From the NCBI RefSeq assembly GCF_023091745.1, contig NC_068921.1, positions 10,682,001 to 10,746,000 on the forward strand: a DNA stretch of 64,000 bases, in the 5' to 3' direction. This document shows, piece after piece, positions 1 to 10,585 of this stretch. Numbering within the stretch: the stretch's first letter is position 1; every line of letters starts with the position of its first letter. The notes beneath the pieces were generated by a model. The model was not told the DNA's origin. It did no database searches and was given only the letters and a program-made list of their open reading frames with translations. Position numbers and translations under genes: made by a program. This DNA comes from Budorcas taxicolor. Taxonomy: Eukaryota; Chordata; Mammalia; Artiodactyla; Bovidae.

Positions 1-165
1 ACACCAAGTGCCCCTCTCCAGACTCCGCAAGTATCAGCGCCCCTGAGATCTCGCGCCTGCTGTCCCAGAGGACACAGATGCTTATGCGCAGCAGGCGTGT
101 GGTTCAGCCAGCTCGTTCCAAGTGCCCCTCTGAGCGTATTCTGAGAGCCTCTCCTCTCCTCTGAT

Positions 166-393
166 GGGCTCCCCAGGTGGTGCTAGTGGTAAAGAACCCA
201 CCCACCAATGCAGGAGACATAAGAGACACAGGTTCGATTCCTGGGTTGGGAAGATCCCCTGGAAGAGGAAATGGCACCCCACCCCAGTATTCTTGCCTGG
301 ACAATCCCCATGGACAGAGGAGCCTGGCGGGCTTCAGTCCATAGGGTCACAAAGAGTCAGACATGACTGAAGCGACCTAGCATGCACGCACAC
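166..393 (+). mobile_element. Bov-tA SINE
   Basis: A tRNA-derived head ('ggtggtgctagtggtaaagaacc' type A box, then 'ggttcgattcctggg' B box) is followed by the Bov-A body ('ccagtattcttgcctgg', 'catggacagaggagcctgg') and the tail 'agtcagacatgactgaagcgacc', then CA-rich sequence. It is a near full-length copy. Frames crossing it are chance frames. Confidence 0.95.
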
Positions 394-531
394 GCTCCCC
401 TGAAACCACCACCACCTGCAGTCTCTCTAGAGCCCAACACAGGCTGTGTCTCCAGAGACAAGGAAGAGGCAGAAGCCTCCAAAAGCACTTCTGCCCCCGC
501 AGGTCCTGAAGCTGAGGTCCTGCCAGCAGAT

Positions 532-641
532 CCTCAGAAAGCATCTATCTGTGAAGGTGCCAGAGCTGGGAACCAGGGCCAGGCCTCAGAAAGCATCTAT
601 CTGTGAAGGTGCCAGAGCTGGGAACCAGGGCCAGGCCTCAG
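532..641. repeat. 52-bp tandem duplication, 2.1 copies
   Basis: A 52-bp unit starting 'cctcagaaagcatctatctg' runs 532-583 and is repeated base for base at 584-635, with the first six bases again at 636-641. The two copies show no difference, so the duplication is recent or maintained. It lies in single-copy sequence just past a SINE. Confidence 0.95.
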
Positions 642-2595
642 TTCTTCAGATGTCCTGAAGAGAAGGCTAGAAAGGCACTGTATCACCATTCCTCACTCAG
701 GGATGCAGGAACCGATGCTGAATGTTATTAGAAACTTGCCCGAAGTCACCCTTGAACAATCTTGCTTGGATCCCTTTCTTTCAAGCAACTCATACTCACC
801 GCACACCTAGGATGCGCCAGGTGCAGCCGTGGATGCTGGGAAGGGAGAATGAACACGGCAGACAGCTCGCCCTCCCTTTGAGAGCTCCCATCCGAGGTGG
901 GACGGGCAGACAGCAAGCACGAAAGCAAGCATGAATCGCCATGAGCGTCTCCAATAAGTGAGCTGGCCCTTTCTCCAAAGCCTGGCCATCCAGCACTCGG
1001 ACACCCTCTAAAGCCAAACTCCAAACATGCCCCATCACACCCCGAGCCCTGTTTGTTAAGAAGGCGACACACCCACACAGCAGGCCCGTCTGCTGTTTGC
1101 ACTGCACCTTCCCACCAAGCCCTTGAAACACGTTAAATCATCATTGCCATTCCACTGCAAGCGCATTTCTCTTTTATTTTAATCCTATTATAGAATTTTT
1201 TGATGGCAACCTGCTGTTAGAGTACATCTAACTATGTTAAAGCTCCCCAGGCCCTGAGCATGAAAGAACCTCTCCAGAACACACGCTAGGACAGGTCTGC
1301 CTTGTTAGCATGGAAATGAAAATAAAAAGAGCTGCTCTGGGGCGAAGAGGAGGAGGCGGGTGTTCTAATATCAACACTTAGGAGGCCATCTGGCCTTGTT
1401 CTCGCCGTCAGGCTTCTGGTGGCAGAGGCCGGATGGTGACGATCCTTCTCTGTATTCCGCTCGGTGCCTGGCACTTGGTTTTGAGCCCCCGTGGCTAGTA
1501 GCATAGCTTGCAACCCTGGCACTAAAGGGCATCTCTGGTGCTTTTAGGCTACAGTTGCATTTTGGTGCAAGGGGATCAGCAGCCAGGAAAACCTGTAGGT
1601 TCCCTCTTGGGCTTTGGTGACGTTTCATTAGTGAAATGGAAATATATATAATTGAAATAAGCAGGCGAGCACCTTCCTTCATCTGCGGATATGCAAACAG
1701 GAGCTGCCCCAACGTGGTCTGAGTAACAGCTTCCCAGAGAAGACTGCCTTCACAGTCCTTAAACGAAGTTCCACTTGCGGGCTCCCACAGGAATGTGTAT
1801 CCCGAGTAATTATTTCACTCTAGAAAACAGTAATATGCAGGTCATCGTTTCTTGGCAGTACAAATTAGAAATACCCAAGGCAGCAGAGCCTTCTGGGCCT
1901 CAGTCTTCAGGCCCAGAAGAATACAGAGTGGATGCTGTAAATAAAATTAATAATTGAAGTCCATCTGAATAAAAGATGGATAGACTTGTTTGTGCTAGCG
2001 GTGGAGGCGACGGTCATTAGCCATCTCTCACGTGTTCTGGAAGGCCAGGCCCTGCGCAAACTGTATGTAATGATCAGCCTCTCCTGGAAGGATGATGCGT
2101 TTTTTAGGCTGTTTGGGGTTCATGATCCAGTGTTAGGTCTCGGCATTCGTTCAAGAGTCCATAGAAGGAGTTAGAATCATTAACATCTTCTAAACATTGT
2201 TTATGGACTTTTTATACTATTAATAACAACAGAAGTTGCACCAAGAAGAACAGATTGTTTTCGAGAGAGTTTGGCCAAATGATTTCCATGTAAGTGTGGG
2301 CGGGCATGTATGTATGCATGCAACCACAAGACTGCTCACTGACATGGGAGAGCAATGTATAATTCATCCCCTTAAAGGAAAACAAACTGAGTCAGTCCTT
2401 CAACCCAGGCAGGGGGTTGAGGGGTGGCGCGGGGTATCTATTTAACAGCCAGTGAGGCATGAGGCATTCAGAATGGACTGGCCTCACTAATACATTTGTC
2501 ACGAGCACAAGTCCTGCATTAGCCCTTCTGAGGCTCTCCTGCAGACGGGAGCATTTATTTATTTAACAACAAGCTCTTACTACTAAGTGGACAAT
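642..2595. other. Non-coding sequence, nothing recognised
   Basis: I see no exon-like frame, RNA gene or familiar repeat here. The open frames are short, lack codon structure, and overlap on both strands. Confidence 0.6.
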
Positions 2596-2790
2596 TCCCG
2601 GATGGCACAGTGGTAAAGAATCCATTTGACAATGCAGGAAGCACAAGAGACATGGATTTGATTCCCTGGGGTGGGAAATGGCAACCCGCGCTAGTAGTCT
2701 TGCCTGGAAAATCCCATGAACAGAGGAGCCTGGTGAGTTACAGGCCATGGGGTCGCCTAGAGATGGGCACGACTGAGCATGCACACACCG
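2596..2790 (+). mobile_element. Bov-tA SINE
   Basis: Head 'ggcacagtggtaaagaatcc' with B box 'tttgattccctggg', body 'cttgcctggaaaatcccatgaacagaggagcctgg' in parts, and tail 'gggcacgactgagcatgcacac'. It lacks part of the middle region between head and body. Confidence 0.9.
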
Positions 2791-2825
2791 GGCACACAGG
2801 AGCAGGGTTTAAGTGTCAGTGACTC

Positions 2826-3720
2826 ACAGAAGAGAAAGGATGGCCCCTGCCCACAAGGAGCTCAGAATATAGTAAGGGAAACAAAACTCGTACAGAAACG
2901 TAATACGCAATGGAAAGCATAACTGCCCTGATAGGCTTACGTACCGACTTACAGTCGTTGAGAAGATGGAGATTATTTACAGCTGGAGGAAACAAGGAAC
3001 TTTGCATGGAAGAGGTTGTATTTAAAATGAGGTTTGAAGAATAGCTGGGCTTTTGACATGGTTATGGACTGAACGTCTGTGTCCCCCCTAAACTCATATG
3101 TTGAAGCCTTGACACCCACCACCCCATAATAGTATTTGCTGGTGGGGCCTTTGGTGGGTGATTAAGTGTTGATGAAGTCATGAGTGTGAGGATGCCGTGA
3201 AGGGATTAGCATCCTTACAAGAACAGGAAAAAGCCCAGAGCAGTCTCTCTCCTCCTCATGAGGACACATAGCAAGACGGCAGCTGTCTGCAAGGCGGGAA
3301 CCAAATCTGCCATACCCTGATCTTGAATTTCTCAGCTTCCAGAACTGCAAGGAGCAAATATCTATTGTTGAAGGTACCCAGTCGATGGCATTTTGTTCCA
3401 GCAGCCCAAGCAAACGAAGACAGATGTGGACAGGCAGGAAAACGAGCATCCCGGAGGAGGGACAAATGGAAGCGGTGGCACAGAAGTGGGAAGGCACTGA
3501 GGCAGATTCAGAGGGAGCAGTTCGGCTTGCCTGCCTCCCAGGACTCACGGAGCCCAGTAATCAGAAACCCAACTGGGCAGGTGGATGGGGGTCAGCCTGT
3601 GACGAGCCATGAGCAGCGGGGGAAGGCATCTGACCTGGCCCTGGAGATCTGGAGCACAGTCAAAAATTATTTCAGTGGAAGAGTAACGTGATCGGAGCTT
3701 CATCATCAGTCAACTCAACC
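2826..3720 (+). repeat. Ancient interspersed repeat, split by an LTR
   Basis: Phrases such as 'cccctgcccacaaggagctc' (2845 region) and 'tttcagtggaagagtaacgtgatcgg' in parts (3670 region) belong to one old mammalian repeat whose family name I cannot assign. The two flanks, 2826-3057 and 3422-3720, are separated by the LTR at 3058-3421, so the LTR inserted later. A second copy of the same family at 43110-44510 is split the same way. Confidence 0.5.
3058..3421 (+). mobile_element. MLT1-like MaLR solo LTR
   Basis: The segment begins 'ttatggactgaacgtctgtg', passes 'aaactcatatgttgaagcc' and 'ggtggggcctttggtgggtg', and ends with 'cccaagcaaacgaagaca'. This order is that of the MLT1 class of non-autonomous ERVL-MaLR LTRs. 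No internal retroviral sequence adjoins it, so it is a solo LTR, old and diverged. Confidence 0.8.
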
Positions 3721-4690
3721 GTATTTTCACCTTAACAGGTAACAGTGGCAGCGAGCTGACCCCAGAGAACCAAGCTCAGCTGCACATGGTCAGGTAGTGG
3801 GTGGCCTGTGCCCCCACGCACCTGAGCCAGAGAAATAACCGCTTATTCAAGCTGTCAGTCACTGAGTCGCTGGAAGCACCCTCCACATGGGAATGACAGC
3901 GAGCACTTCTCCTACTTAGTTCTTAGCAGCAGGATGTGCCCTGCTCCACAGCTGTCATCCGGGACCAGGACAAAGAAGAAGCTTAAGAGGATCTGAGACA
4001 GGAGTCTGCAGACGCTCCCGTTTTCACTGGCCGTTTCCGTGAGCTTGGCTGACCGTGCCAGTCAATGTTGACTTTTTTTTTTTTCTCCTGAATGAAATAG
4101 AAAAGCAGAACTCTGTTGATTTTTGTGTTTTATGGCTGATCGATGGGGGTCAGAGCCAGGGCTTTGAGACATGCCGAGGGGGAGGAACTGGGCTGCTTTT
4201 TGATGGCCTCATTTGTGGCATGTCTTCTTCTGGGAGAGATGGAGGTCAAGGTGAATCCCTCTTTCAGACTCAGATGACTCAGGCGACGTCACCCCTGGGC
4301 AGAAGAGGCAATGGTGGGGGCGTTTCCAGCCAGGCCTAGTGAGGCGAGGTGACATTTAAGGGCTTTGAAGAAATGCGGCACTTCCGGCAGAGGGACCCTA
4401 AATTGCACCTGCGTTTCTACAGGCTCTTCACTTGCTTTTTATATCCTGCAGGCTGTCTCTGGAATTGCTGAAAGGTGGAAAATCTGCACATTCCTTAGGC
4501 ATTTGGCAGCCAGGCAGGGAAGAGAGTGATGAGAATCAGGCTCTTCAGAAAGCAGGTATATATCATTCTAACCCCAACCATGGTGCCATTGGCCAAGCCT
4601 CAAAATCTTGATTTCTAGAACAACATTGCTAATAATAATAATAGATTCCAACTGTTAATTAGCCTCTAGACTAAATGTTTTGAAAGAAAA
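3721..4690. other. Non-coding sequence, nothing recognised
   Basis: No exon, RNA gene or familiar repeat is visible. A short T tract (about 12 bases) occurs near 4074-4085. Confidence 0.6.
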
Positions 4691-4900
4691 GTGAAAGTGT
4701 TAGTCACCTAGTCATGTCTGACTCTTTGCGACCCCATGGACCATAGCCCACCAGGCTCCTCTGTCCTGGGATTCTCCAGGGAAGCATACTGGAGTGGGTT
4801 GCCATGCCCCCCTCCAGGGGATCTTCCTGATCCAGGGATCACACCCAGCTGTCCTGCATTGCAGGCTAATTCTTTACCATCTGGGCCACCAGGAAAGCCC
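4691..4900 (-). mobile_element. Bov-tA SINE
   Basis: Read on the minus strand it has the tRNA-derived head (rc of 'ttctttaccatctgggccaccaggaaagcc' in parts), Bov-A body and tail. On the plus strand the hallmarks are 'gaccccatggaccatagccc', 'ccaccaggctcctctgtcc' and 'ctggagtgggttgccatg'. Confidence 0.95.
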
Positions 4901-5054
4901 AACTAAATGCTTTGCTGCTGCTGCTGAGTCGCTTCAGTCGCATCCAACTCTGTGTGACCCCATAGACAGCAGCCCACCAGGCTCCTCTGTCCTGGGATTC
5001 TCCAGGCAAGAACACTGGAGTGGGTTGCCATTTCCTTCTCCAACTAAATGCTTT
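4901..5054 (-). mobile_element. Bov-A SINE monomer with 13-bp target-site duplication
   Basis: The body occupies 4914-5041 ('gctgctgctgctgagtcgct' at its tail side, 'ctccaggcaagaacactgg' further in). It is bounded by the exact direct repeat AACTAAATGCTTT at 4901-4913 and 5042-5054, the target-site duplication of its own insertion. The left copy directly abuts the neighbouring Bov-tA, so it landed beside an existing SINE. Confidence 0.92.
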
Positions 5055-5067
5055 AGTTATGTCCAAT

Positions 5068-5230
5068 TGCACTTAATCCTCCAAGTAACCTCTGAGGGAG
5101 TGATGATTGCTTCCATTTTATGGAAGAAATCGAAACTCTGACAGGTTGCATAGCTGACCCAAGGTCACATGGAAGTAAGCTACAGAAGGCACTTGAGCCC
5201 AAACCCTACCGTCTCAGTCACCAGCCATGC
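5068..5230 (-). mobile_element. MIR SINE, antisense
   Basis: 'ccattttatggaagaaatcg', 'gctgacccaaggtcacatgg' and 'aagctacagaaggcacttga' read as the reverse complement of the MIR core and flanks. It is an old diverged copy. Confidence 0.7.
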
Positions 5231-5428
5231 CGTCTCCTCGCTTCACTCTGTATTATGGGGATGACCATCAGAAGGATCAAAACGACAACACAGCCGCAAT
5301 GTGAGTCGAAAGACCTTGCAAACCATGGAGGCTGGTGAATGCACACCACCGCCCTGCAAGCCACTCTGCTCTCTTCTTTTAGGGACACATAGGATGTAGA
5401 TGAGAACGTGCTTCCAAACAGCAACCAG

Positions 5429-5552
5429 CTCCAGTACTCTTGCCTGGAGAATCCCATGGATAGAGGAGCCTGGTGGTCTACAGTCCACAGGGTTGCAGAG
5501 AATCAGACAAAAAAAAAAAAAAAAAACTGAAGCAACTTGGCATGCACAGGTG
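5429..5552 (+). mobile_element. Bov-A SINE fragment with internal A18 tract
   Basis: Body 'ctccagtactcttgcctgg', 'tggatagaggagcctggtgg' and tail 'ctgaagcaacttggcatgc'. Instead of the usual 'cagacacgactgaagc', a run of 18 A residues (5509-5526) sits between 'cagac' and 'ctgaagc'. The tRNA head is absent. Confidence 0.88.
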
Positions 5553-7029
5553 CTTCCAAAAGCCAAAAAGTGTTACAAACACAAGTGTTAATATCGTTCC
5601 AAGATTCCACTAGCCTGTTGCTCTATCGTATGAAGGCGATACGGGAAGCAGGAGGTCCTTCTCTGGGATCCCCAGGAATCATCTGACTAGGTAAGGAGGT
5701 TAAATGGCCTCTTGAGCGAAAGCAAGAGAAAAGGGATACGTGCAGAGATCCATCTGCTGCATTCGACAGACGGAGCAGAGAGGGATGCGCCCCGACCCCA
5801 GCATCACCCTCCCCTTCAGCCCATTGGAAGCTTTTTCCATTGTTCTATCCCCTCCACATGGTTTGCATGGGAACCCAGCATGGTGTGGACATCATTAAAA
5901 GTATTGTGACTGGAGGCTGAAATGAGACACTGATCACCCAATTAAGCAACGGATTTCATAAACAAATGTGATGCGTCCTGCCTGCAGCCTGCCATCGCTG
6001 TCTGAGGCGCACTGCTGAAAATAACGTGCCTGCCTGTGTTCTACTTAAGCTTTCGGGAGCCGAGGAGCCCCACCAAGTCACAGAGAAAGGAGTCTGCAGA
6101 TGGCTTGCAGCAGCCACGCAGCGGTGAACGAGCCCACACTCCCACACATCAGCCCCCCCTCCCTAGCCCCCCAGAAAGCCTCCAAGAGTCCCAGTCGCTG
6201 TTACACTGCCATGGCTACAAAGCCACCGGTGCAGCCAACCAGAGCAACGGCCTCCCGAGAAATGACAGATTTAAAGGAAGAAACACCGTGCACTTGCTGG
6301 AGGCGAGTTATTTTAATATAATGCCAAGATGACAGCTCTCCACATTTAATCATCAGACTACCGATTTTCTTTTTTTTTTTTTTTTTGCCACGACATTAGA
6401 TTTTCTCACAATTTGAAAGAAGGCATCTTCTCCACCCATGCCTGACAGTTGCATGTTGGCAAGAAATGTATGTAAACTTCTCCAATTATTTTTAATAAAA
6501 TGTAAAAGCCTGCCTGTAGAAGCCCCCTCCAACCCTCCACAGCCCTCACCCACGGCCAGGGGTAGCTATGGGCTCTGCCTTAAGGGCGAGGCCCCCACGG
6601 CGTTGCAGTTTTCCTGATGGCACTAAATTGCCACACAGAAGCCTTGCCTCTCTGTCACCCGCCACTGTGACCATTTCTTTTTTTAATGGTGTCTGTGATC
6701 AGCAGCTGTCAGCAAGACTGTGTGTTTGATTATCTCTTCCTAAGTGGACCAAAGCCGCCTGCTTGCCTCCCGATCTCGCAAGCTCAGCCTCGTCTCAAAG
6801 TCCAACAGCCGTTCCAAGGGACATTTGCATGTGAGTCCCGAGTTTGTTAATTCACACAAGGTCCCCTCAGGTAGGTCTGTACTGTTCTCATGCCTGTTTA
6901 TTTGTAACAGATGAGAAGCCAGAAGGGAGACAAGTTATGTCTTAATTAAGGATGCACAGCCCGATGGAATCACAGCCAGAACCCACAACCAGTGCACAAG
7001 CGACTGTGTATGTCTTTTTTCCCCAAACT
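5553..7029. other. Non-coding, repeat-poor sequence
   Basis: No gene-like frame or familiar repeat. A T17 tract lies at 6370-6386. The stretch 6240-6520 is AT-rich, with 'tttaatataatg' and 'ttatttttaataaaatg', and could be regulatory DNA, but that is only a guess. Confidence 0.5.
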
Positions 7030-7135
7030 TTCAAAGGGTATCTACTGTCTGGAGGCCCTGAGGATGCGAAAATAAGTAAGATACCGGTCCTTCTCTAGAG
7101 GAGCTAACAAGGTCATAGAGCAGACAGACAAGTGA
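7030..7135 (+). repeat. Ancient interspersed repeat fragment
   Basis: 'ggtatctactgtctggaggc', 'gataccggtccttctctaga' and 'gagcagacagacaagtgaat' resemble the start of the same unnamed old repeat as at 2826, 11510 and 43110 ('tgtgctaggtactggggata...ggtccctgccctcaaggagct' type). Confidence 0.45.
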
Positions 7136-7139
7136 ATAA

Positions 7140-8100
7140 ATAATACGAGTACGCGTGAAAGGCAACACAACCCAGGTAAGCTCAAAGCGCGCGGAAACGT
7201 TTCCAAGCCCGAGCAGTGCTTATGGGGTTGGGGACGCGTTCACGGAGCTGACCGCGGAGCCAGGCCCTGCAGGACCGTCAGGGAGAAGGGAGGAGGGCCT
7301 CCGCCCAGCGACAGAAGAAACCACACAAGCGAAAGCGCGAGGCCCGAAGGAGCGTGGAGCGCTCACAGGCAGAGCATCTTCAGGGAGGAAGGGGACCATC
7401 CACCAAGTGGAGACGGAGCGGGCAAGACGGCGGTCAGAAGACAGGACTGGAGCGGTTCTCGAATCACTGCTGCTCTGTTTATAATGACGCCGGTCCCGGA
7501 GAAGGCTGGGCTAAGTCCTCGTATGTCAGCGACGCTTCTCTGCCCTTGCCCCAAGAAAAGGCAGCACAACCCACGGCGCCGAGTGGCCACCGTCCTGGGT
7601 GATAAGCCAAGCAGGGCGCCTCCGAGACCGAGGAACCCAGTCCGGGCACCTGGGTAACCGGGAGAGGACTCTGCTGTCCGCCGACGAGCTGCCACGCACG
7701 AGCCCCCCAGGGCCTCGTGCAGCTTCGTTCACAGCCTTCTCTGTTAACTGCAGGGAGGGCGTCTCAAGAGAAGGGGGCTGCATCGGCACCCCGTCCTTGA
7801 GGGCTGACCGGCGCCCCGGGGAGCGGGCTGGGAGCCCCCAAGCCGCCCGCTCGCTCCGGGCTCATTTTCACCTCTCCCTGGCGTGCACAGCAGCGGCTTG
7901 AGCAGCAGCGCTCTGGATCATGACAGGAGGCATTTTGCAGACCTGGGTTAGCTTCCGGTTTGTGTTCTGGGTAAATAACGAGATGGCTTCCATCTGGGCT
8001 CCAAAGCGCCACTCCCCCGGGACAACAACGCGCGGAGTGTTTGAGTCGTAGTAAGGGTGTCTCCAGAGACGAGTGACATTCCCAGCCCCGTCACCAGCCG
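7140..8100. promoter_or_regulatory. Orphan CpG-island-like block
   Basis: By eye there are roughly 70-80 CpG dinucleotides in about 960 bp, with GC near 60 percent, so the observed/expected ratio is well above 0.6. Neighbouring sequence has few CpGs. There is no recognised exon, repeat or pseudogene inside; the frames here (up to about 110 codons) occur on both strands and look like GC-driven chance frames. It may be an unmethylated promoter or enhancer of an unannotated transcript, or a remnant one. Confidence 0.6.
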
Positions 8101-9103
8101 TGTTTGACACCGGGCACCTTGCCCAGCACCCCTGGCAGTGCTAATGGAAAATTCACCGGGTACTCGCAGGCTGCCTGGTGGGTCCTTGCTGTGCTAATGC
8201 AAAAACAACGTCCCAACAAAGCCCACTCGGGCTCCTGGGCAATGGACACGATCCAGCTCCGCAGCCATCACACCTGTGCTGTCTTTGCAACTTCCCCTCC
8301 TGCCCCTCCCACGTGCTAAACCGAGATAGGAAGCAAGCTGAAAGAACCCACCCCTTCCACCTGCACTCCACTTCAAAGGAAACAGGCAGTCTCTTGAGGT
8401 GACTGCATTTATTCTGCCACAGCTCGATATAAGCACCGCCCTAGCAGCTCACCGCAGGTTCCAAATGACAAATTTTGAGGGCTATTGAACACGCTGAGAG
8501 TTTGCCGAGCGGATCCGTGGAAAGTTACTTAGCACAGCTGTCTGGGTAATTGTGACACATTAGAGGAGTGTGTGGTGCTTGGCGGCCCCGGGCCTGGAGC
8601 TCGCCGGGGCCGTGGGACAGTCTGGGCTCAGAGATTCGGCTCCACAGCCCATGAGACCAGCAGGGAGACCAGCCAGGCTTTGCAGCTTAATCCTATTTGG
8701 TTTAACGGGTTTGTTTCCCATATCAGGAGGTCACAAATAGAGCAGGGATAGAACCCGTGTTGCGGTGATGCTTTTGAGTGGGTCTGGGTGCCTATCAAGT
8801 GAGCTGCCCCCACCTACATCCAGGCATCTGGAGAGCCGGATGCAAGTTGTACGCACCACCCGTGTCCTTCTCAGCCTGGAAGCAACTAGAGTGTTCCCCT
8901 CCACCACCTTCATGGCCCCCTCCCTCCACGCCCCCACCGAGGCCCTGGCTTCATGATCCGATTCATCAGTCAGGCTCCGAGGCAAAGAAGGCGTTAAATG
9001 TTCTAACACACACGTTTTTTTCCTGCATTCCTCACTCAGCTAACCATGTGTGAATGCCCTTGTGCTCCCTAACTGACTCAGGGAAGGACCTAGCATGGAA
9101 AAA
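8101..9103. other. Non-coding sequence, partly GC-rich
   Basis: No gene recognised. A short GC-rich patch with several CpGs lies at about 8565-8615 ('cggccccgggcctggagctc'). No familiar interspersed repeat is visible. Confidence 0.5.
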
Positions 9104-9310
9104 TGAAAGTGAAAGTGAAGTCGTGTCCAACTGTTTGCAACCCCATGGACTGTAGCCCACCAGGCTCCTCCATCCATGGGATTTTCCAGGCATGAATACT
9201 AGAGTGGGCTGCCATTTCCTTCTCCAGGGGATCTTCCCAATCCAGGGATCAAACCCAGGTCTCCTGCATTGCAAACAGATCCTTCACTGTCTGAGCCACC
9301 AGGGAAGCCT
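9104..9310 (-). mobile_element. Bov-tA SINE
   Basis: Plus-strand reading shows tail 'gaaagtgaaagtgaagtcgt', body 'aaccccatggactgtagccc' and 'ctccaggggatcttcccaat', then the head complement 'tgagccaccagggaagcc'. Full length or nearly so. Confidence 0.95.
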
Positions 9311-9409
9311 CATGGAATAATAAGAAGAATCAAAAGTAGCCATATAGCCCATGCTAATTAACTATGGACCAAGCAAACACCAAGGGCATAACCTGTCACT
9401 GATTTTTTC

Positions 9410-9490
9410 CCTCATAACAACCCTGTGATAAAGCTATGATTATTATCCCCATTTTGCAGGTAAGCAAACTGAGGCCAGAAAAATTATTAA
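9410..9490 (-). mobile_element. MIR fragment, antisense
   Basis: 'attattatccccattttgca' followed by 'gtaagcaaactgaggccag' is the antisense of the MIR 'ctcagtttcctcatctgtaa' segment. Short and diverged. Confidence 0.55.
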
Positions 9491-9594
9491 GTAGACATTA
9501 GTGACTGCAAAACAATGTGTGTTTTTGTATCAATATTGACAACAACGCTGGTAGTGGCCAGAGTCCCTGAAGGCCCAGAACTTAACTTTCGGAG

Positions 9595-9735
9595 CAGAGG
9601 AAAGAACTCAAATTTCAGAATCAGACAAACTTGGAAATCTCAACTTCACTACTTACTAGCTGTGAATTTTATACCATTTCTTTAAATGTATCTGGGCTTC
9701 AAGATAATTGCATCTAAGATTGGTTTTTGTAAGTA
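9595..9735 (+). mobile_element. MIR-like fragment
   Basis: 'cagaatcagacaaacttgga', 'cttcactacttactagctgt' and 'aaatgtatctgggcttcaag' follow the MIR order (coloured by 'acttactagctgtgtgacc' in the consensus). Diverged. Confidence 0.5.
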
Positions 9736-9767
9736 TTACATATAGAAAAATATATGGCGGTTTAGCA

Positions 9768-10057
9768 GGAGAAGGCAATGGCAACCCACTCCAGTACTCT
9801 TGCCTGGAAAAATCCCGTGGACGGAGGAGCCCAGTAGGCTGCAGTCCATGGAGTCGCTAGGAGTCGGACATGACTGAGTGGCTTCACTTTCGCTTTTCAC
9901 TTTCATGCATTGGAGAAGGAAATGGCAACCCACTCCAGTGTTCTTGCCTGGAGAATCCCAGGGACGGGGGAGCCTGATGGGCTGCCGTCTATGGGGTTGC
10001 ACAGAGTCGGACACGACTGAAGCGACTTAGCAGCAGCAGCAGCAGCAGCAGCAGCAG
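9768..10057 (+). mobile_element. Bov-A2 SINE (dimer) with (CAG)9 tail
   Basis: Two Bov-A monomers follow each other: 'ggagaaggcaatggcaaccc' starts the first and 'ggagaaggaaatggcaaccc' (from about 9912) the second. The linker is 'cttcactttcgcttttcact' and 'tttcatgcattgg'. It ends 'cgactgaagcgacttag' plus nine CAG units at 10031-10057, the usual microsatellite tail of this family. Confidence 0.95.
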
Positions 10058-10121
10058 AGAATAGGCCCTCAGAAATCCACATCTGTTCCTTTCTTTCCCT
10101 GTTTCTCAGTCCCACATCTTA

Positions 10122-10585
10122 TGAGCCAGTCTTCCCCTACCCACAGGGCATATGTTCCGAGACCCCCAGTGGATGCCTGAAGCCACAGATAGCACTGAAC
10201 TCTAGCTATACCACGTTTTTTCCTACACATACATGCCTGCGATAAAGTTGACATGTAAATTAGGCACATAAATTAAAAGAATCTTTGAGTTGCCAGCATC
10301 ACTACTCTTGTATTAATACCTTGGGGCCATTATTAAATAAAATAAGGGTATCTTGAACACAAACCCCAGGATACCACAGACCATCAGTCTGACAACCCCG
10401 ATGGTTACTAAGTGACTACCAGGCAGGACAAAGAGGTGGTTCACGGGCGAGGTGGGATGAAGGAGGATGGCAGGAGGTGTCATCATGCTCCTTAACGACA
10501 GCAACTTAAAACTTAGAGACCATTTCTTTCTGGAATTTCCCACTTAACGCTTGCGGCCTGCAGCTGCTGGTGGGTAAATGAAAGC
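10122..10585 (+). mobile_element. Tigger/MER2-like DNA transposon
   Basis: 'gttccgagacccccagtgga', 'tgcctgaagccacagatagc', 'cgttttttcctacacataca' and 'gataaagttgacatgtaaat' follow the order of the MER2/Tigger non-autonomous DNA transposon; 'ttgagttgccagcatcacta' lies further in. A related copy at 57236-61500 shares 'ttgccagcatcactactct', which links the two. Confidence 0.75.

Noticed and set aside
166..240. tRNA gene
   Set aside because: The A- and B-box-like bases are the tRNA-derived head of a Bov-tA SINE. The same head occurs many times in the window and no cloverleaf with intact acceptor stem is evident.
3058..3421. Recent endogenous retrovirus
   Set aside because: Only an old, diverged solo LTR of MaLR type; no gag, pol or env nearby.
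7155..7484. 109-codon coding exon in the CpG-rich block
   Set aside because: Frames of similar length occur on both strands, as expected from GC bias; no domain or splice context.
10031..10057. Polyglutamine-coding CAG repeat
   Set aside because: It is the microsatellite tail of a Bov-A2 SINE, not part of a gene.
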